Notes: generated from the letters alone by a model not told the origin. A DNA stretch of 6,466 bases from Clostridia bacterium (GCA_017625185.1 JAGALN010000227.1:1-6466), one strand, 5' to 3'. Positions 1-6,421 are shown, numbered from the stretch's first letter. A program made the numbers and translations.

Positions 1-1
1 A

Positions 2-337
2 GCGACGCTTTACTCCGCCCTTACCTTGTTTGCCTGCAGTAAGGTATTGGACGCAGTTCTGGCGGGCGTGGATTATGGGCAGATGGTTTTTGTGATGTCA
101 GACCATGCAGAAACTATTTCGAAAGGGATTTTCAAAGAGATGCAACGTGGCGTTACCGGTCTTCAATCGGTTTCTTTGTACCATGGAAAACAAAAGACCG
201 TTTTACTCTGCGTGATTCGTAAGGTGGAACTTCCAAAGCTGAAAAAAGTAGTTCACGAACTTGATAAAAATGCGTTTATGATTGTTTCGGATGCCAGAGA
301 GATTCTTGGAAAGGGCTTTAAAACCGTATCATTTTGA
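2..337 (+). CDS. YitT family membrane protein, C-terminal part (partial, 5' end outside window)
   Basis: The reading frame is open from base 2 to TGA at 335-337, giving 111 visible residues, so the gene starts upstream of the window. The first residues (ATLYSALTLFACSKVLDAVL) look like the end of the last membrane segment of a YitT-type protein. The rest matches the cytoplasmic DUF2179 domain that follows it: a VFVMSD strand, an RGVTGL turn, a YHGKQKTVLLCVI strand, a KVELPKLKKVV helix and the closing segment DKNAFMIVSDAREILGKGF. YitT proteins are multi-pass membrane proteins of unknown function, common in Firmicutes. The domain is recognised by pattern only. The gene ends 40 bp before the transketolase start with no convincing terminator between, so it may be co-transcribed with it. 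An in-frame TTG at 26 is an internal codon, not a start. Confidence 0.85.
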   Translation, partial: ATLYSALTLFACSKVLDAVLAGVDYGQMVFVMSDHAETISKGIFKEMQRGVTGLQSVSLYHGKQKTVLLCVIRKVELPKLKKVVHELDKNAFMIVSDAREILGKGFKTVSF

Positions 338-377
338 AAAATATTTTTTAACATACATTAACGAGGAGGCAAAAGCA

Positions 378-1223
378 ATGAATGCTGAACAGGTGAAAGA
401 ATTGAAAGTTCATGCAACAAACGTGCGGAAGATGGCACTGGAAGCCGTTTATTCTGCCGGTGCCGGACATCCGGGCGGTTCCTTATCCGTTGCGGATATC
501 CTTACATATTTATACCAGAAGGAAATGAGGGTAAACCCCAAGGATGCAAAAAACCTTGACAGAGACCGCCTTGTTCTCTCCAAGGGACATTGTTCTCCTG
601 CCCTTTACGGCGCGCTTGCAGAGGCAGGATTTCTTCCCAAAGAGGATATCAAGACCTTCCGCCATGCAGACAGTTATCTGCAGGGACATCCCGACATGAA
701 GGGTGTGAACGGTGTTGATATGTCTACAGGTTCCCTGGGGCAGGGGATCAGTGCCGCAAATGGTATGGCACTTGCTGCGAAGATGGATAAGAAGGACTAT
801 CGTGTTTATGCAATTCTCGGCGATGGGGAAATTGAGGAAGGTCAGGTCTGGGAGGCTGCCATGTTTGCGGCACATTATAAACTGGATAACCTGACTGCAT
901 TTCTTGATTTTAACGGATTGCAGATTGACGGAGATGTAACGGAGGTTATGAATCCCACGCCCATTGATAAAAAATTCGAGGCGTTTAATTGGCATGTTAT
1001 CCTGATTGATGCCCATGATTTTAACCAGATTGAGGCGGCGGTTGAGGAAGCCAAAACAATAAAAGGAAAACCGACACTGATTCTTGCTAAGAGTATCAAG
1101 GGTAAGGGTGTATCCTATATGGAAAACCAAGCCGGATGGCATGGCGCAGCACCCAATCAGGAACAGTATGAGCAGGCAGTTTCAGAGCTGGATAGATATT
1201 TAGCAGAATTGGAGGTGCGGTAG
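378..1223 (+). CDS. Transketolase, N-terminal (TPP-binding) subunit
   Basis: This is the first half of a split transketolase, 281 aa; single-chain enzymes are about 650 aa. With the next gene's product it should move two-carbon ketol units between sugar phosphates in the non-oxidative pentose phosphate pathway, in the cytoplasm. Visible signatures are GHPGGSLS (30-37), SKGH (68-71), QGHP (102-105), STGSLGQG (116-123) and the thiamine diphosphate/metal motif running from GDGEIEEG (148-155) to the asparagine in LDFNG (N179). KSIKGKGVSYME (238-249) and GWHGAAP (253-259) close the domain. I chose ATG 378 because GAGGAGG sits at 363-369, 8 bp upstream; the in-frame ATG at 282 lies inside the YitT gene and has no comparable site. 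The length and signatures argue against 1-deoxyxylulose-5-phosphate synthase, which is single-chain. Confidence 0.95.
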   Translation: MNAEQVKELKVHATNVRKMALEAVYSAGAGHPGGSLSVADILTYLYQKEMRVNPKDAKNLDRDRLVLSKGHCSPALYGALAEAGFLPKEDIKTFRHADSYLQGHPDMKGVNGVDMSTGSLGQGISAANGMALAAKMDKKDYRVYAILGDGEIEEGQVWEAAMFAAHYKLDNLTAFLDFNGLQIDGDVTEVMNPTPIDKKFEAFNWHVILIDAHDFNQIEAAVEEAKTIKGKPTLILAKSIKGKGVSYMENQAGWHGAAPNQEQYEQAVSELDRYLAELEVR

Positions 1224-1224
1224 A

Positions 1225-2178
1225 ATGAGTTATCAAATTGGCGAAAAAGTTGCAACCAGAGAAGCCTACGGAAAAGCTCTGGTAGAATTCGGTGCAGACG
1301 AAAATATTATTGTTCTGGATGCCGACCTTTCCAAGTCCACCAAGACGGACGGGTTTAAAAAGGCGTACCCTGAACGATTTATCAATTCGGGCATTGCGGA
1401 AGGCAACATGATGGCAACTGCTGCCGGGCTTGCCTCATGCGGCAAAACGGTTTTTGCAAGCTCTTTTGCGATGTTTGCGGCAGGTCGTGCTTTTGAACAA
1501 ATCAGAAACTCCATTGGCTATCCGCATTTAAATGTGAAAATCGGTGCAACTCACGCCGGTATTTCTGTTGGTGAGGATGGTGCGACTCACCAATGCCTGG
1601 AGGATATTGGTATTATGCGTACCATTCCTGGTATGATTGTTTTAAACCCTGCAGATGCCACGGAATCCCGTCTTGCGGTTAAGGCGGCAATTGATTATAA
1701 GGGACCTGTTTACTTGCGTTTTGGAAGATTGGCTGTTCCTACCATTTTTGACCATAGCTATCAGTTTGAAATCGGTAAGGGTGTAGAACTGGTAAGTGGT
1801 AACGACGTTACCTTGATTGGAACCGGTCTTATGGTTCCTGCAGTATTGGAGGCAGGAAAGATTCTGGCAGAGCAGGGAATTTCTGCTCGGGTTATTAATA
1901 TGGCATCCATCAAACCTATTGACAGAGAAATCATTGTTAAGGCCGCAGAGGAAACCGGCGCAATCGTAACCGCAGAAGAACATAATATCATCGGCGGTCT
2001 TGGCTCTGCAGTGGCAGAGGTTCTTTGTGAAACAGTTCCGGTTCCCATGCTTCGGGTTGGTACTGAGGATGTTTTTGGTAAGAGCGGAAAGCCCAATGTA
2101 TTGCTTGAGATGTACGGATTAGACGCAAAAAATATTGTTGAAAAGGCAAAGGCTGCCATTGCCTTGAAAAAAGCCTAA
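1225..2178 (+). CDS. Transketolase, C-terminal (pyrimidine-binding) subunit
   Basis: This is the second half of the split transketolase, 317 aa, carrying the pyrimidine-binding and C-terminal domains. The conserved catalytic glutamate that activates the thiamine aminopyrimidine is E59 in GIAEGNM (56-62). Active-site loops follow: SSFAMFAAGRAFEQIR (79-94), THAG (109-112) and GEDGATHQ (116-123). The C-terminal domain contains the ASIKPID turn (227-233) and EEHNIIGGLGSAVAE (251-265), then the segment DVFGKSGKPNVLLEMYGL, typical of these proteins. The ATG lies one base after the first subunit's TAG. Its ribosome binding site GGAGGT (1211-1216) is inside the end of the upstream gene, so the two subunits are almost certainly translated from one message in similar amounts. 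Nothing is missing or truncated. Confidence 0.95.
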   Translation: MSYQIGEKVATREAYGKALVEFGADENIIVLDADLSKSTKTDGFKKAYPERFINSGIAEGNMMATAAGLASCGKTVFASSFAMFAAGRAFEQIRNSIGYPHLNVKIGATHAGISVGEDGATHQCLEDIGIMRTIPGMIVLNPADATESRLAVKAAIDYKGPVYLRFGRLAVPTIFDHSYQFEIGKGVELVSGNDVTLIGTGLMVPAVLEAGKILAEQGISARVINMASIKPIDREIIVKAAEETGAIVTAEEHNIIGGLGSAVAEVLCETVPVPMLRVGTEDVFGKSGKPNVLLEMYGLDAKNIVEKAKAAIALKKA

Positions 2179-2184
2179 TGTTTT

Positions 2185-2214
2185 GGGGACGGCAAGCCTG
2201 CTGTCCCCATTTTT
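2185..2214 (+). terminator. Hairpin plus T-tract between transketolase and DUF1015 genes (terminator or attenuator)
   Basis: The left arm GGGGACGGC (2185-2193) pairs with GCTGTCCCC (2200-2208) over 9 bp, with one G:T wobble, around a 6-base loop. After one A comes a run of five T (2210-2214). This has the form of a Rho-independent terminator. It begins seven bases after the transketolase stop, and the ribosome binding site of the next gene starts right after the T-tract. No clear promoter lies downstream of it, so DUF1015 expression may depend on read-through. Its efficiency is not knowable from sequence alone. Confidence 0.75.
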
Positions 2215-2232
2215 AAGGAAAGGTGATTGGAT

Positions 2233-3504
2233 ATGACATTTCAGAGAGCAGATATTCTTTTGCCGAATTTTTCGGCGGATAGCGAAAAAATGAAGTCTTG
2301 GAGCGTGGTTGCTTGCGATCAATACACTTCAGAACCGGAGTACTGGAGGTCGGTGTCTGAATCGGTTAGGGGGAAGTATTCGGCACTGAATTTGGTGGTT
2401 CCTGAAATCTATTTGAATGATGGAGATATCGAAGAAAGAATTCGAAATACCAATGCCGTGATGAATCAGTACATAGATGATGGGATTTTTTGCGAGCATA
2501 AGAATACCTATATCTTTGTTGTAAGAACACTTGCAAGTGGCGTGAAACGCCTTGGAATTGTTGGTTCTGTTGATCTTGAAGATTATAATTACGAGAAGGA
2601 TTCTCAAACCAAAATCAGAGCAACGGAGGGAACCGTTATTTCCCGAATTCCTCCCAGATTAAAGGTGCGGCGTGAGGCGACCGTGGAACTTCCACATATT
2701 ATGCTACTGATTGATGATATCTCCAAGGAAATTGTGGAGGCTAATCTAGAAAACCTTGATGATTTTGAAAAGCTTTACGATTTTGACTTGATGCAGGATT
2801 CCGGGCATATTGCAGGGTACAAGATGTCCGAGGCGGCGTGTAAGCGGTTGGACGAAAAACTTGCCGCTCTGGATGATCTTACTGTATTCAATCAAAAATA
2901 CGGTGTAACAAAGGATTGTCCCCTTATTTATGCCATGGGCGACGGGAATCATTCTTTAGCTACAGCCAAGACCCATTATGAGAATTTAAAAAAGGAGATA
3001 GGAGAAGAGGAAGCAAAGAAGTCTCCGGCTCGGTATGCCTTGTGCGAGCTTGTAAACCTCCATGACGATTCTCTTGTTTTTGAAGCAATCCATCGTGTTG
3101 TGTTCGGTGCAGACGGAGAGGCTTTTCTTGCGGCACTTCAAAAAGAATATGAGGTTAGCTTTGAAAAAAATGCGGTGGGACAGAAATTTGTCGTTGTCTT
3201 TGATGGGCAGGAAAAAACCGTTACAATAACCAATGCCAAAGAGTATTTAACAGTTGCTACGGTTCAGAAGTTTATGGATGAATTTATCTCTAAGAACGGC
3301 GGAGAAGTGGATTATATTCATGGTGAGGACGTTGTTCGTAAATTGTGCCAAAATAAAGACAATCTCGGCATCGTTTTAGACGCAATGGATAAGTCTGATT
3401 TATACAAATCGGTCATCTTGGATGGAGCATTGCCCCGAAAAACATTTTCTATGGGCGATGCCTGTGATAAGCGATTCTACACAGAGGCAAGAAAAATTAA
3501 GTAA
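2233..3504 (+). CDS. DUF1015 family protein (COG4198-like), function unknown
   Basis: A 423-aa soluble protein with no signal peptide or membrane segment. I recognise the DUF1015 family from its layout: an N-terminal ADILLPNF and ACDQYTSEPEYW (27-38), the GDGNHSLATAK motif (236-246), a RYALCELVNLHDDSLVFEAIHR block (267-288), DYIHG (360-364) and a C-terminal LPRKTFSMGDACDKRF (400-415). The family has no settled role that I can cite. From memory, members often sit near serA/serC, and the D-G-x-H loop recalls ParB-like nucleotide-binding proteins such as the serine kinases SerK and SbnI; both points are inference. ATG 2233 is preferred because AAGGAAAGG ends at 2223, 9 bp before it; the in-frame TTG at 2227 would be too close. 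It follows the transketolase genes on the same strand, behind a hairpin at 2185-2214, and ends at a bidirectional terminator. Confidence 0.85.
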   Translation: MTFQRADILLPNFSADSEKMKSWSVVACDQYTSEPEYWRSVSESVRGKYSALNLVVPEIYLNDGDIEERIRNTNAVMNQYIDDGIFCEHKNTYIFVVRTLASGVKRLGIVGSVDLEDYNYEKDSQTKIRATEGTVISRIPPRLKVRREATVELPHIMLLIDDISKEIVEANLENLDDFEKLYDFDLMQDSGHIAGYKMSEAACKRLDEKLAALDDLTVFNQKYGVTKDCPLIYAMGDGNHSLATAKTHYENLKKEIGEEEAKKSPARYALCELVNLHDDSLVFEAIHRVVFGADGEAFLAALQKEYEVSFEKNAVGQKFVVVFDGQEKTVTITNAKEYLTVATVQKFMDEFISKNGGEVDYIHGEDVVRKLCQNKDNLGIVLDAMDKSDLYKSVILDGALPRKTFSMGDACDKRFYTEARKIK

Positions 3505-3542
3505 AAAAGAACGTACCTTTCGCAAGAAAGGTACGTTCTTTT
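3505..3542. terminator. Bidirectional Rho-independent terminator between convergent genes
   Basis: A perfect 13-bp stem, GAACGTACCTTTC (3509-3521) with GAAAGGTACGTTC (3526-3538), encloses the tetraloop GCAA. It is flanked by A-runs on the left and T4 (3539-3542) on the right, so four further A:T pairs are possible. Read leftward, the stem is followed by six T (complement of 3503-3508). It can therefore end both the DUF1015 transcript and the AraC-family transcript. The right edge overlaps the stop codon of the leftward gene (3541-3543). Confidence 0.92.
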
Positions 3543-4410
3543 ACAGAACAGAGTTTTTATATTGTGTAGGGGTAAAATTTGTTACTTTTTTAAATACTCT
3601 TGAAAAATAGTGTTGGTTATCGAATTGTAGCATATCCGAAATTTGAACAAAGGAATATTTGTTTTGTCGAATCAATTTTTTCGCTTCCCTGATTTTGCTA
3701 TGTGTGATATACTCCCCAATTGACATGGAAACGGAGGATTTAAATATTTTAGCGAGATATGCCCGTGAATAATTCATGGATTCGCATAACTCGTTTACTG
3801 TGATATGCTTGTAAACGTTTTCGTCAATGGTTTTAACCATATTTTCAACCAGGTGATTCTCCATACTTTCTTTTGTGGGGAAAAAGGAATTATTTTTATT
3901 TGCATTTTCCTCACGAATCAAGAGGATCAAAAGCTCTTCCAGGTGGATCCGAATCATCTGCTGTCCGCCAATGGGAATCTGTTCCTTGGATTTAATCTCC
4001 ACACAAGGCGTGTTCAGCGACTCAAAAGTGTCTAGGCTTTCTTGGATCAAAGAAAGCATCTTGGTTTTTAGTTTTTCTGGCAGAGTAACAGTCTTGTTTT
4101 TGAAGAAGTTCATAGCGGGTGAAGAACTCATGAAGGTAATGACAAAAACGTCAGCAGTATTCTCTGCATCGGTTGAAATGGAATGAAACTCATTGGGTTT
4201 GTGAAAGATAATTTGTCCTTGCTTTAAAGTAAATTTTCTTGAGTCTGCACAAATTTGCACCTTCCCTTTGTCAATATAAACCATTTCCCAAAAATTATGG
4301 CGTTCTCCATCAAAACAAAAGTTTTTAGACAACTCATCGTGATGAACCGTCACAATTTTATTAATATTTATAAAGTTAACAAGTCGATGTGCTGTGTAAT
4401 TCGGTTTCAT
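3541..4410 (-). CDS. AraC family transcriptional regulator with N-terminal cupin-like sensor domain
   Basis: A 289-aa DNA-binding regulator. Residues about 35-95 look like an AraC-type cupin/beta-barrel ligand domain (HNFWEMVYIDKGKVQI, then KQGQIIFHKPNEFHSI), which in the family binds a small effector, often a sugar. Residues about 185-289 form the two helix-turn-helix units: ITVNELCESMNYSRAYLAKI (203-222) and SFVQISDMLQFDNQHYFSRV (253-272), ending in the family's FTPTQYK (279-285). The start is set by GGAGG (complement of 4416-4420), five bases before the ATG. It is divergent from the epimerase-dehydrogenase pair, with a 107-bp shared control region containing a perfect inverted repeat, so it most likely regulates that pair and perhaps itself. 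The ligand is unknown. Its transcript ends at the hairpin overlapping its stop codon. Confidence 0.93.
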   Translation of the reverse strand: MKPNYTAHRLVNFININKIVTVHHDELSKNFCFDGERHNFWEMVYIDKGKVQICADSRKFTLKQGQIIFHKPNEFHSISTDAENTADVFVITFMSSSPAMNFFKNKTVTLPEKLKTKMLSLIQESLDTFESLNTPCVEIKSKEQIPIGGQQMIRIHLEELLILLIREENANKNNSFFPTKESMENHLVENMVKTIDENVYKHITVNELCESMNYSRAYLAKIFKSSVSMSIGEYITHSKIREAKKLIRQNKYSFVQISDMLQFDNQHYFSRVFKKVTNFTPTQYKNSVL

Positions 4411-4425
4411 GCAAACCTCCTACTT

Positions 4426-4446
4426 TACAAAAGTATAACTTTTGTA
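4426..4446. promoter_or_regulatory. Perfect 9-bp inverted repeat, candidate operator in the divergent control region
   Basis: TACAAAAGT (4426-4434) and ACTTTTGTA (4438-4446) are exact reverse complements separated by ATA, giving a 21-bp dyad. It lies 5 bp upstream of the regulator's ribosome binding site. On the leftward strand its centre contains TATACT (complement of 4432-4437), a good -10 box. A protein bound here could therefore block the regulator's own promoter. It is about 50 bp upstream of the likely rightward start site, a normal position for an activator. The sequence shows the symmetry; which protein binds it is inference. Confidence 0.6.
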
Positions 4447-4473
4447 GAAAAAAATATATTTCCTTTTTGTCAA
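4432..4473 (-). promoter_or_regulatory. Candidate leftward promoter elements for the AraC-family regulator
   Basis: On the minus strand TTGACA (complement of 4468-4473) is a perfect -35 box, and TATACT (complement of 4432-4437) is a good -10 box. They are 30 bp apart, too far to work as one promoter. At 17 bp from TTGACA the sequence is TTTCTA, a weak -10. Transcription from TATACT would start near 4425, leaving a leader of about 15 bases. Which pair is used cannot be decided by eye. Confidence 0.35.
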
Positions 4474-4498
4474 AAATAGTATAACATATAAGTATAAA
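4467..4498 (+). promoter_or_regulatory. Candidate promoter region for the epimerase-dehydrogenase operon
   Basis: TTGTCA (4467-4472) is a plausible -35 box. The -10 candidates are TATAAC (4480-4485), TATAAG (4487-4492) and TATAAA (4493-4498). None has the ideal 17-bp spacing: they stand 7, 14 and 20 bp away. A poor fit to the constitutive consensus would suit a promoter that needs the neighbouring AraC-type activator. The exact start site is not determined. Confidence 0.4.
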
Positions 4499-4517
4499 AA
4501 AATCAAGGAGGGTTTTT

Positions 4518-5357
4518 ATGAAAAAAGGAATAAGCGTATGGTCCTTTGCAGAAACAGAAATTGAAAAGATTTTTGCCCTTGCCAGTGATGCGGGCTTTGA
4601 TGGTGTTGAGCTTGCGCTGGCAGAAGATGGACCTGTTAATTTAAACAGTACCAAAGAGGATATGGAAGAAATTAAAAAGCTTGCGGACCATTATGGCCTT
4701 GAGCTTTATAGCTTGGCAAGCGGTCTTTATTGGCAGACTAATTATACTGCCTCCAACCCTGAGGTAAGAAACAAGGCAATTGCAATCACCAAGAAGCAGC
4801 TGGAACTGGCATCTTACTTAGGAATGCAGTCCATTCTGGTTGTTCCCGGCGCAGTGGGTGTTGAGTTTGAACCCGGTAGCGAGGTAGTACCTTATGACGT
4901 AGCTTATGACCGTTGTAAGGCAGCGCTTTTGGAACTTGCACCTGTGGCAGAAGAGTATGGCGTTGAAATCGGCATCGAGAATGTATGGAATAAGTTCTTG
5001 CTTTCTCCGCTGGAAATGCGTGATTTGATTGACAGCATCAATTCGCCTTTTGTTGGATCCTATTTTGATGTAGGCAACGTTGTTTATTGCGGCTATCCCG
5101 AACACTGGATCAGCATTTTAGGTAAGCGGATTAAAAAGGTTCACTTCAAGGATTATCGCAAGGATCCGGGCGGATTGAATTGTTTTGTTGATATTCTGGC
5201 AGGCGATGTTGACTATAAGGCTGTTAAAGCAGGGCTGGATGCAATCGGCTATACCGGTTGGGTAACGGCAGAGATGCTTCCGCCTTATACCCAGTATCCG
5301 GAAACAATTGTATATAATACATCCAATGCGATGGATAAAATTTTAGGGAGGAAATAA
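4518..5357 (+). CDS. Sugar phosphate isomerase/epimerase family TIM-barrel protein (UlaE-like)
   Basis: A 279-aa cytoplasmic enzyme of the xylose-isomerase-like TIM-barrel superfamily, COG1082 type. The start MKKGISVWSF and the segment AGFDGVELAL are the first barrel strands. The expected metal-binding set is present: E154 in IGIENVWNKF, D184 in YFDVGNVV, H209 in KKVHFKDY and E252 in VTAEM. Spacing and sequence resemble L-ribulose-5-phosphate 3-epimerases such as UlaE, where a glutamate, aspartate, histidine and glutamate hold the metal. The family also includes free-sugar 3-epimerases, inosose-related isomerases and dehydratases, so the substrate is open. ATG 4518 follows AAGGAGGG (4505-4512). 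The dehydrogenase gene starts two bases after its stop, and an AraC-family regulator is divergent, so it most likely works with the dehydrogenase on one sugar-derived substrate. Confidence 0.88.
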   Translation: MKKGISVWSFAETEIEKIFALASDAGFDGVELALAEDGPVNLNSTKEDMEEIKKLADHYGLELYSLASGLYWQTNYTASNPEVRNKAIAITKKQLELASYLGMQSILVVPGAVGVEFEPGSEVVPYDVAYDRCKAALLELAPVAEEYGVEIGIENVWNKFLLSPLEMRDLIDSINSPFVGSYFDVGNVVYCGYPEHWISILGKRIKKVHFKDYRKDPGGLNCFVDILAGDVDYKAVKAGLDAIGYTGWVTAEMLPPYTQYPETIVYNTSNAMDKILGRK

Positions 5358-5359
5358 TC

Positions 5360-6361
5360 ATGTTGAAAGTTGGTTTAATTGGTTGTGGTTTTATGGGCGG
5401 TATGCACTCTGCGTGCTATGATGCTATTGAAGGTGTTCAGGTTGTTGCAGTTGCCGATGTAAGACCGGAAAAGGCTGAAGAAGTTGCAAAAGTTCACGGT
5501 GCAGTGATTTACGCAACAGGAGATGAGTTGATTGCAAACGCTGATGTTGATGTAATTGACATTTGCTTGCCCACCTATCTCCATACAGCACATGCAGTCG
5601 CTGCTATGAAGAAAGGGAAGAATGTATTCATTGAGAAGCCGGTTTGTATGACCGAAGAAGAGGGGAAACTCTTGCTGGAGACTCAGAAAGAAACCGGCGC
5701 CCAGGTTCAGGTGGGTCAGGTTATTAGAATGTGGGATGAGTATGTATGGCTGAAGGAGGCCATCGATAAGAAGGAATATGGCGAGATTCGCACCGCTGTG
5801 TTCCAGCGGTTGAGTAATTTCCCCACCTGGGGTTGGGAAAACTGGCTCCACGTGGCAGAAAAGAGCGGCTCTATGGCTCTGGATTTACATATCCACGACG
5901 TTGACTTTATGCGGTTCCTGATGGGTGAGCCGGAAAGCTTGATCTCTACTGCTGATCGAGATGAGAACGGCATGATTGAACAGATTTTCACTACCTTCAA
6001 GTATCCCAATGCAGTGGTTACCGTAGAAGGTTGCTGGGATTATCCTGCAGATTTCCCGTTCAGTGCTACCTTCCGTGTTAAGTGCGAAAAAGCAACCATT
6101 GTCAACGATGCAAACGGTCTTGCAGTTTATCCTAACGAGGGCGGCGTTATTAAGCCGGAAATCAAGCCTGCATTTGTGGGTAACAATGATATCGGCGGCA
6201 ATCTGTCCAGTCTTGGTGGTTACTACAACGAACTGAAATACTTTGTCGACAGATTAAACGCGGGAGAACCTCTGGTTGTGGCTCCTCTTGCTGAGGGTAT
6301 TAAGTCAGTACAGTTGGTTTCCAAGGAAATTGCCAGCGTTGGCGGTGCTCAACTGAAATAA
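5360..6361 (+). CDS. Gfo/Idh/MocA family NAD(P)-dependent oxidoreductase
   Basis: A 333-aa dehydrogenase of usual family length. The N-terminal Rossmann domain shows GLIGCGFMGGMH (5-16) and an acidic D33 after the second strand (VAVADVRPEKA), which favours NAD over NADP. EKP at 92-94 supplies the conserved lysine K93. The C-terminal domain contains DLHIHDVDFMRFLMG (175-189); D175 and H179 match the catalytic Asp and His known from inositol dehydrogenases. Family members oxidise or reduce hydroxyl groups of sugars, sugar acids or cyclitols. The substrate cannot be named here. The ribosome binding site AGGGAGG (5345-5351) lies in the last codons of the upstream epimerase gene, and the gap is two bases, so the two are translationally close partners. 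A strong terminator follows the stop. Confidence 0.92.
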   Translation: MLKVGLIGCGFMGGMHSACYDAIEGVQVVAVADVRPEKAEEVAKVHGAVIYATGDELIANADVDVIDICLPTYLHTAHAVAAMKKGKNVFIEKPVCMTEEEGKLLLETQKETGAQVQVGQVIRMWDEYVWLKEAIDKKEYGEIRTAVFQRLSNFPTWGWENWLHVAEKSGSMALDLHIHDVDFMRFLMGEPESLISTADRDENGMIEQIFTTFKYPNAVVTVEGCWDYPADFPFSATFRVKCEKATIVNDANGLAVYPNEGGVIKPEIKPAFVGNNDIGGNLSSLGGYYNELKYFVDRLNAGEPLVVAPLAEGIKSVQLVSKEIASVGGAQLK

Positions 6362-6367
6362 GAGAAT

Positions 6368-6405
6368 AAAAAGAATGCAGATTCGGAAGAATCTGCATTC
6401 TTTTT
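6368..6405 (+). terminator. Rho-independent terminator after the oxidoreductase gene
   Basis: GAATGCAGATTC (6373-6384) pairs perfectly with GAATCTGCATTC (6389-6400) around a GGAA tetraloop. It is followed by five T (6401-6405) and preceded by five A that extend the stem. It begins six bases after the stop codon and closes the epimerase-dehydrogenase operon. The flanking A and T runs would let it act leftward too. Confidence 0.93.
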
Positions 6406-6421
6406 AAATTTAGAGGGAATC

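Noticed and set aside
337..348. A 12-bp A/T palindrome (AAAAATATTTTT) just after the YitT stop, as a terminator
   Set aside because: The stem is A:T only and leaves no proper loop, so it is unlikely to terminate transcription.
334..359. A possible promoter for the transketolase genes (TTGAAA at 334-339, TACATT at 354-359)
   Set aside because: The spacing is only 14 bp and the -10 match is weak; not supportable.
282..377. An upstream in-frame ATG that would lengthen the transketolase N-terminal subunit by 32 residues
   Set aside because: It lies within the YitT coding region and lacks a good ribosome binding site; ATG 378 has GAGGAGG at the right distance.
510..1142. A 210-codon open frame on the minus strand inside the transketolase N-terminal gene
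   Set aside because: It is fully antisense to a gene with clear transketolase signatures, has no ribosome binding site that I can see, and its translation resembles no family I know.
3422..3610. A 62-codon rightward open frame across the end of the DUF1015 gene and the terminator
   Set aside because: It runs through a perfect terminator hairpin and overlaps two real genes in other frames.
4411..4517. A riboswitch or small RNA in the AraC-epimerase gap
   Set aside because: At 107 bp, AT-rich and with only one short dyad, it shows no conserved aptamer-like structure; promoter and operator elements explain it.
4376..4654. A 92-codon leftward open frame across the divergent promoter region
   Set aside because: It covers the control region and the start of the epimerase gene and ends inside the regulator gene; a chance frame.
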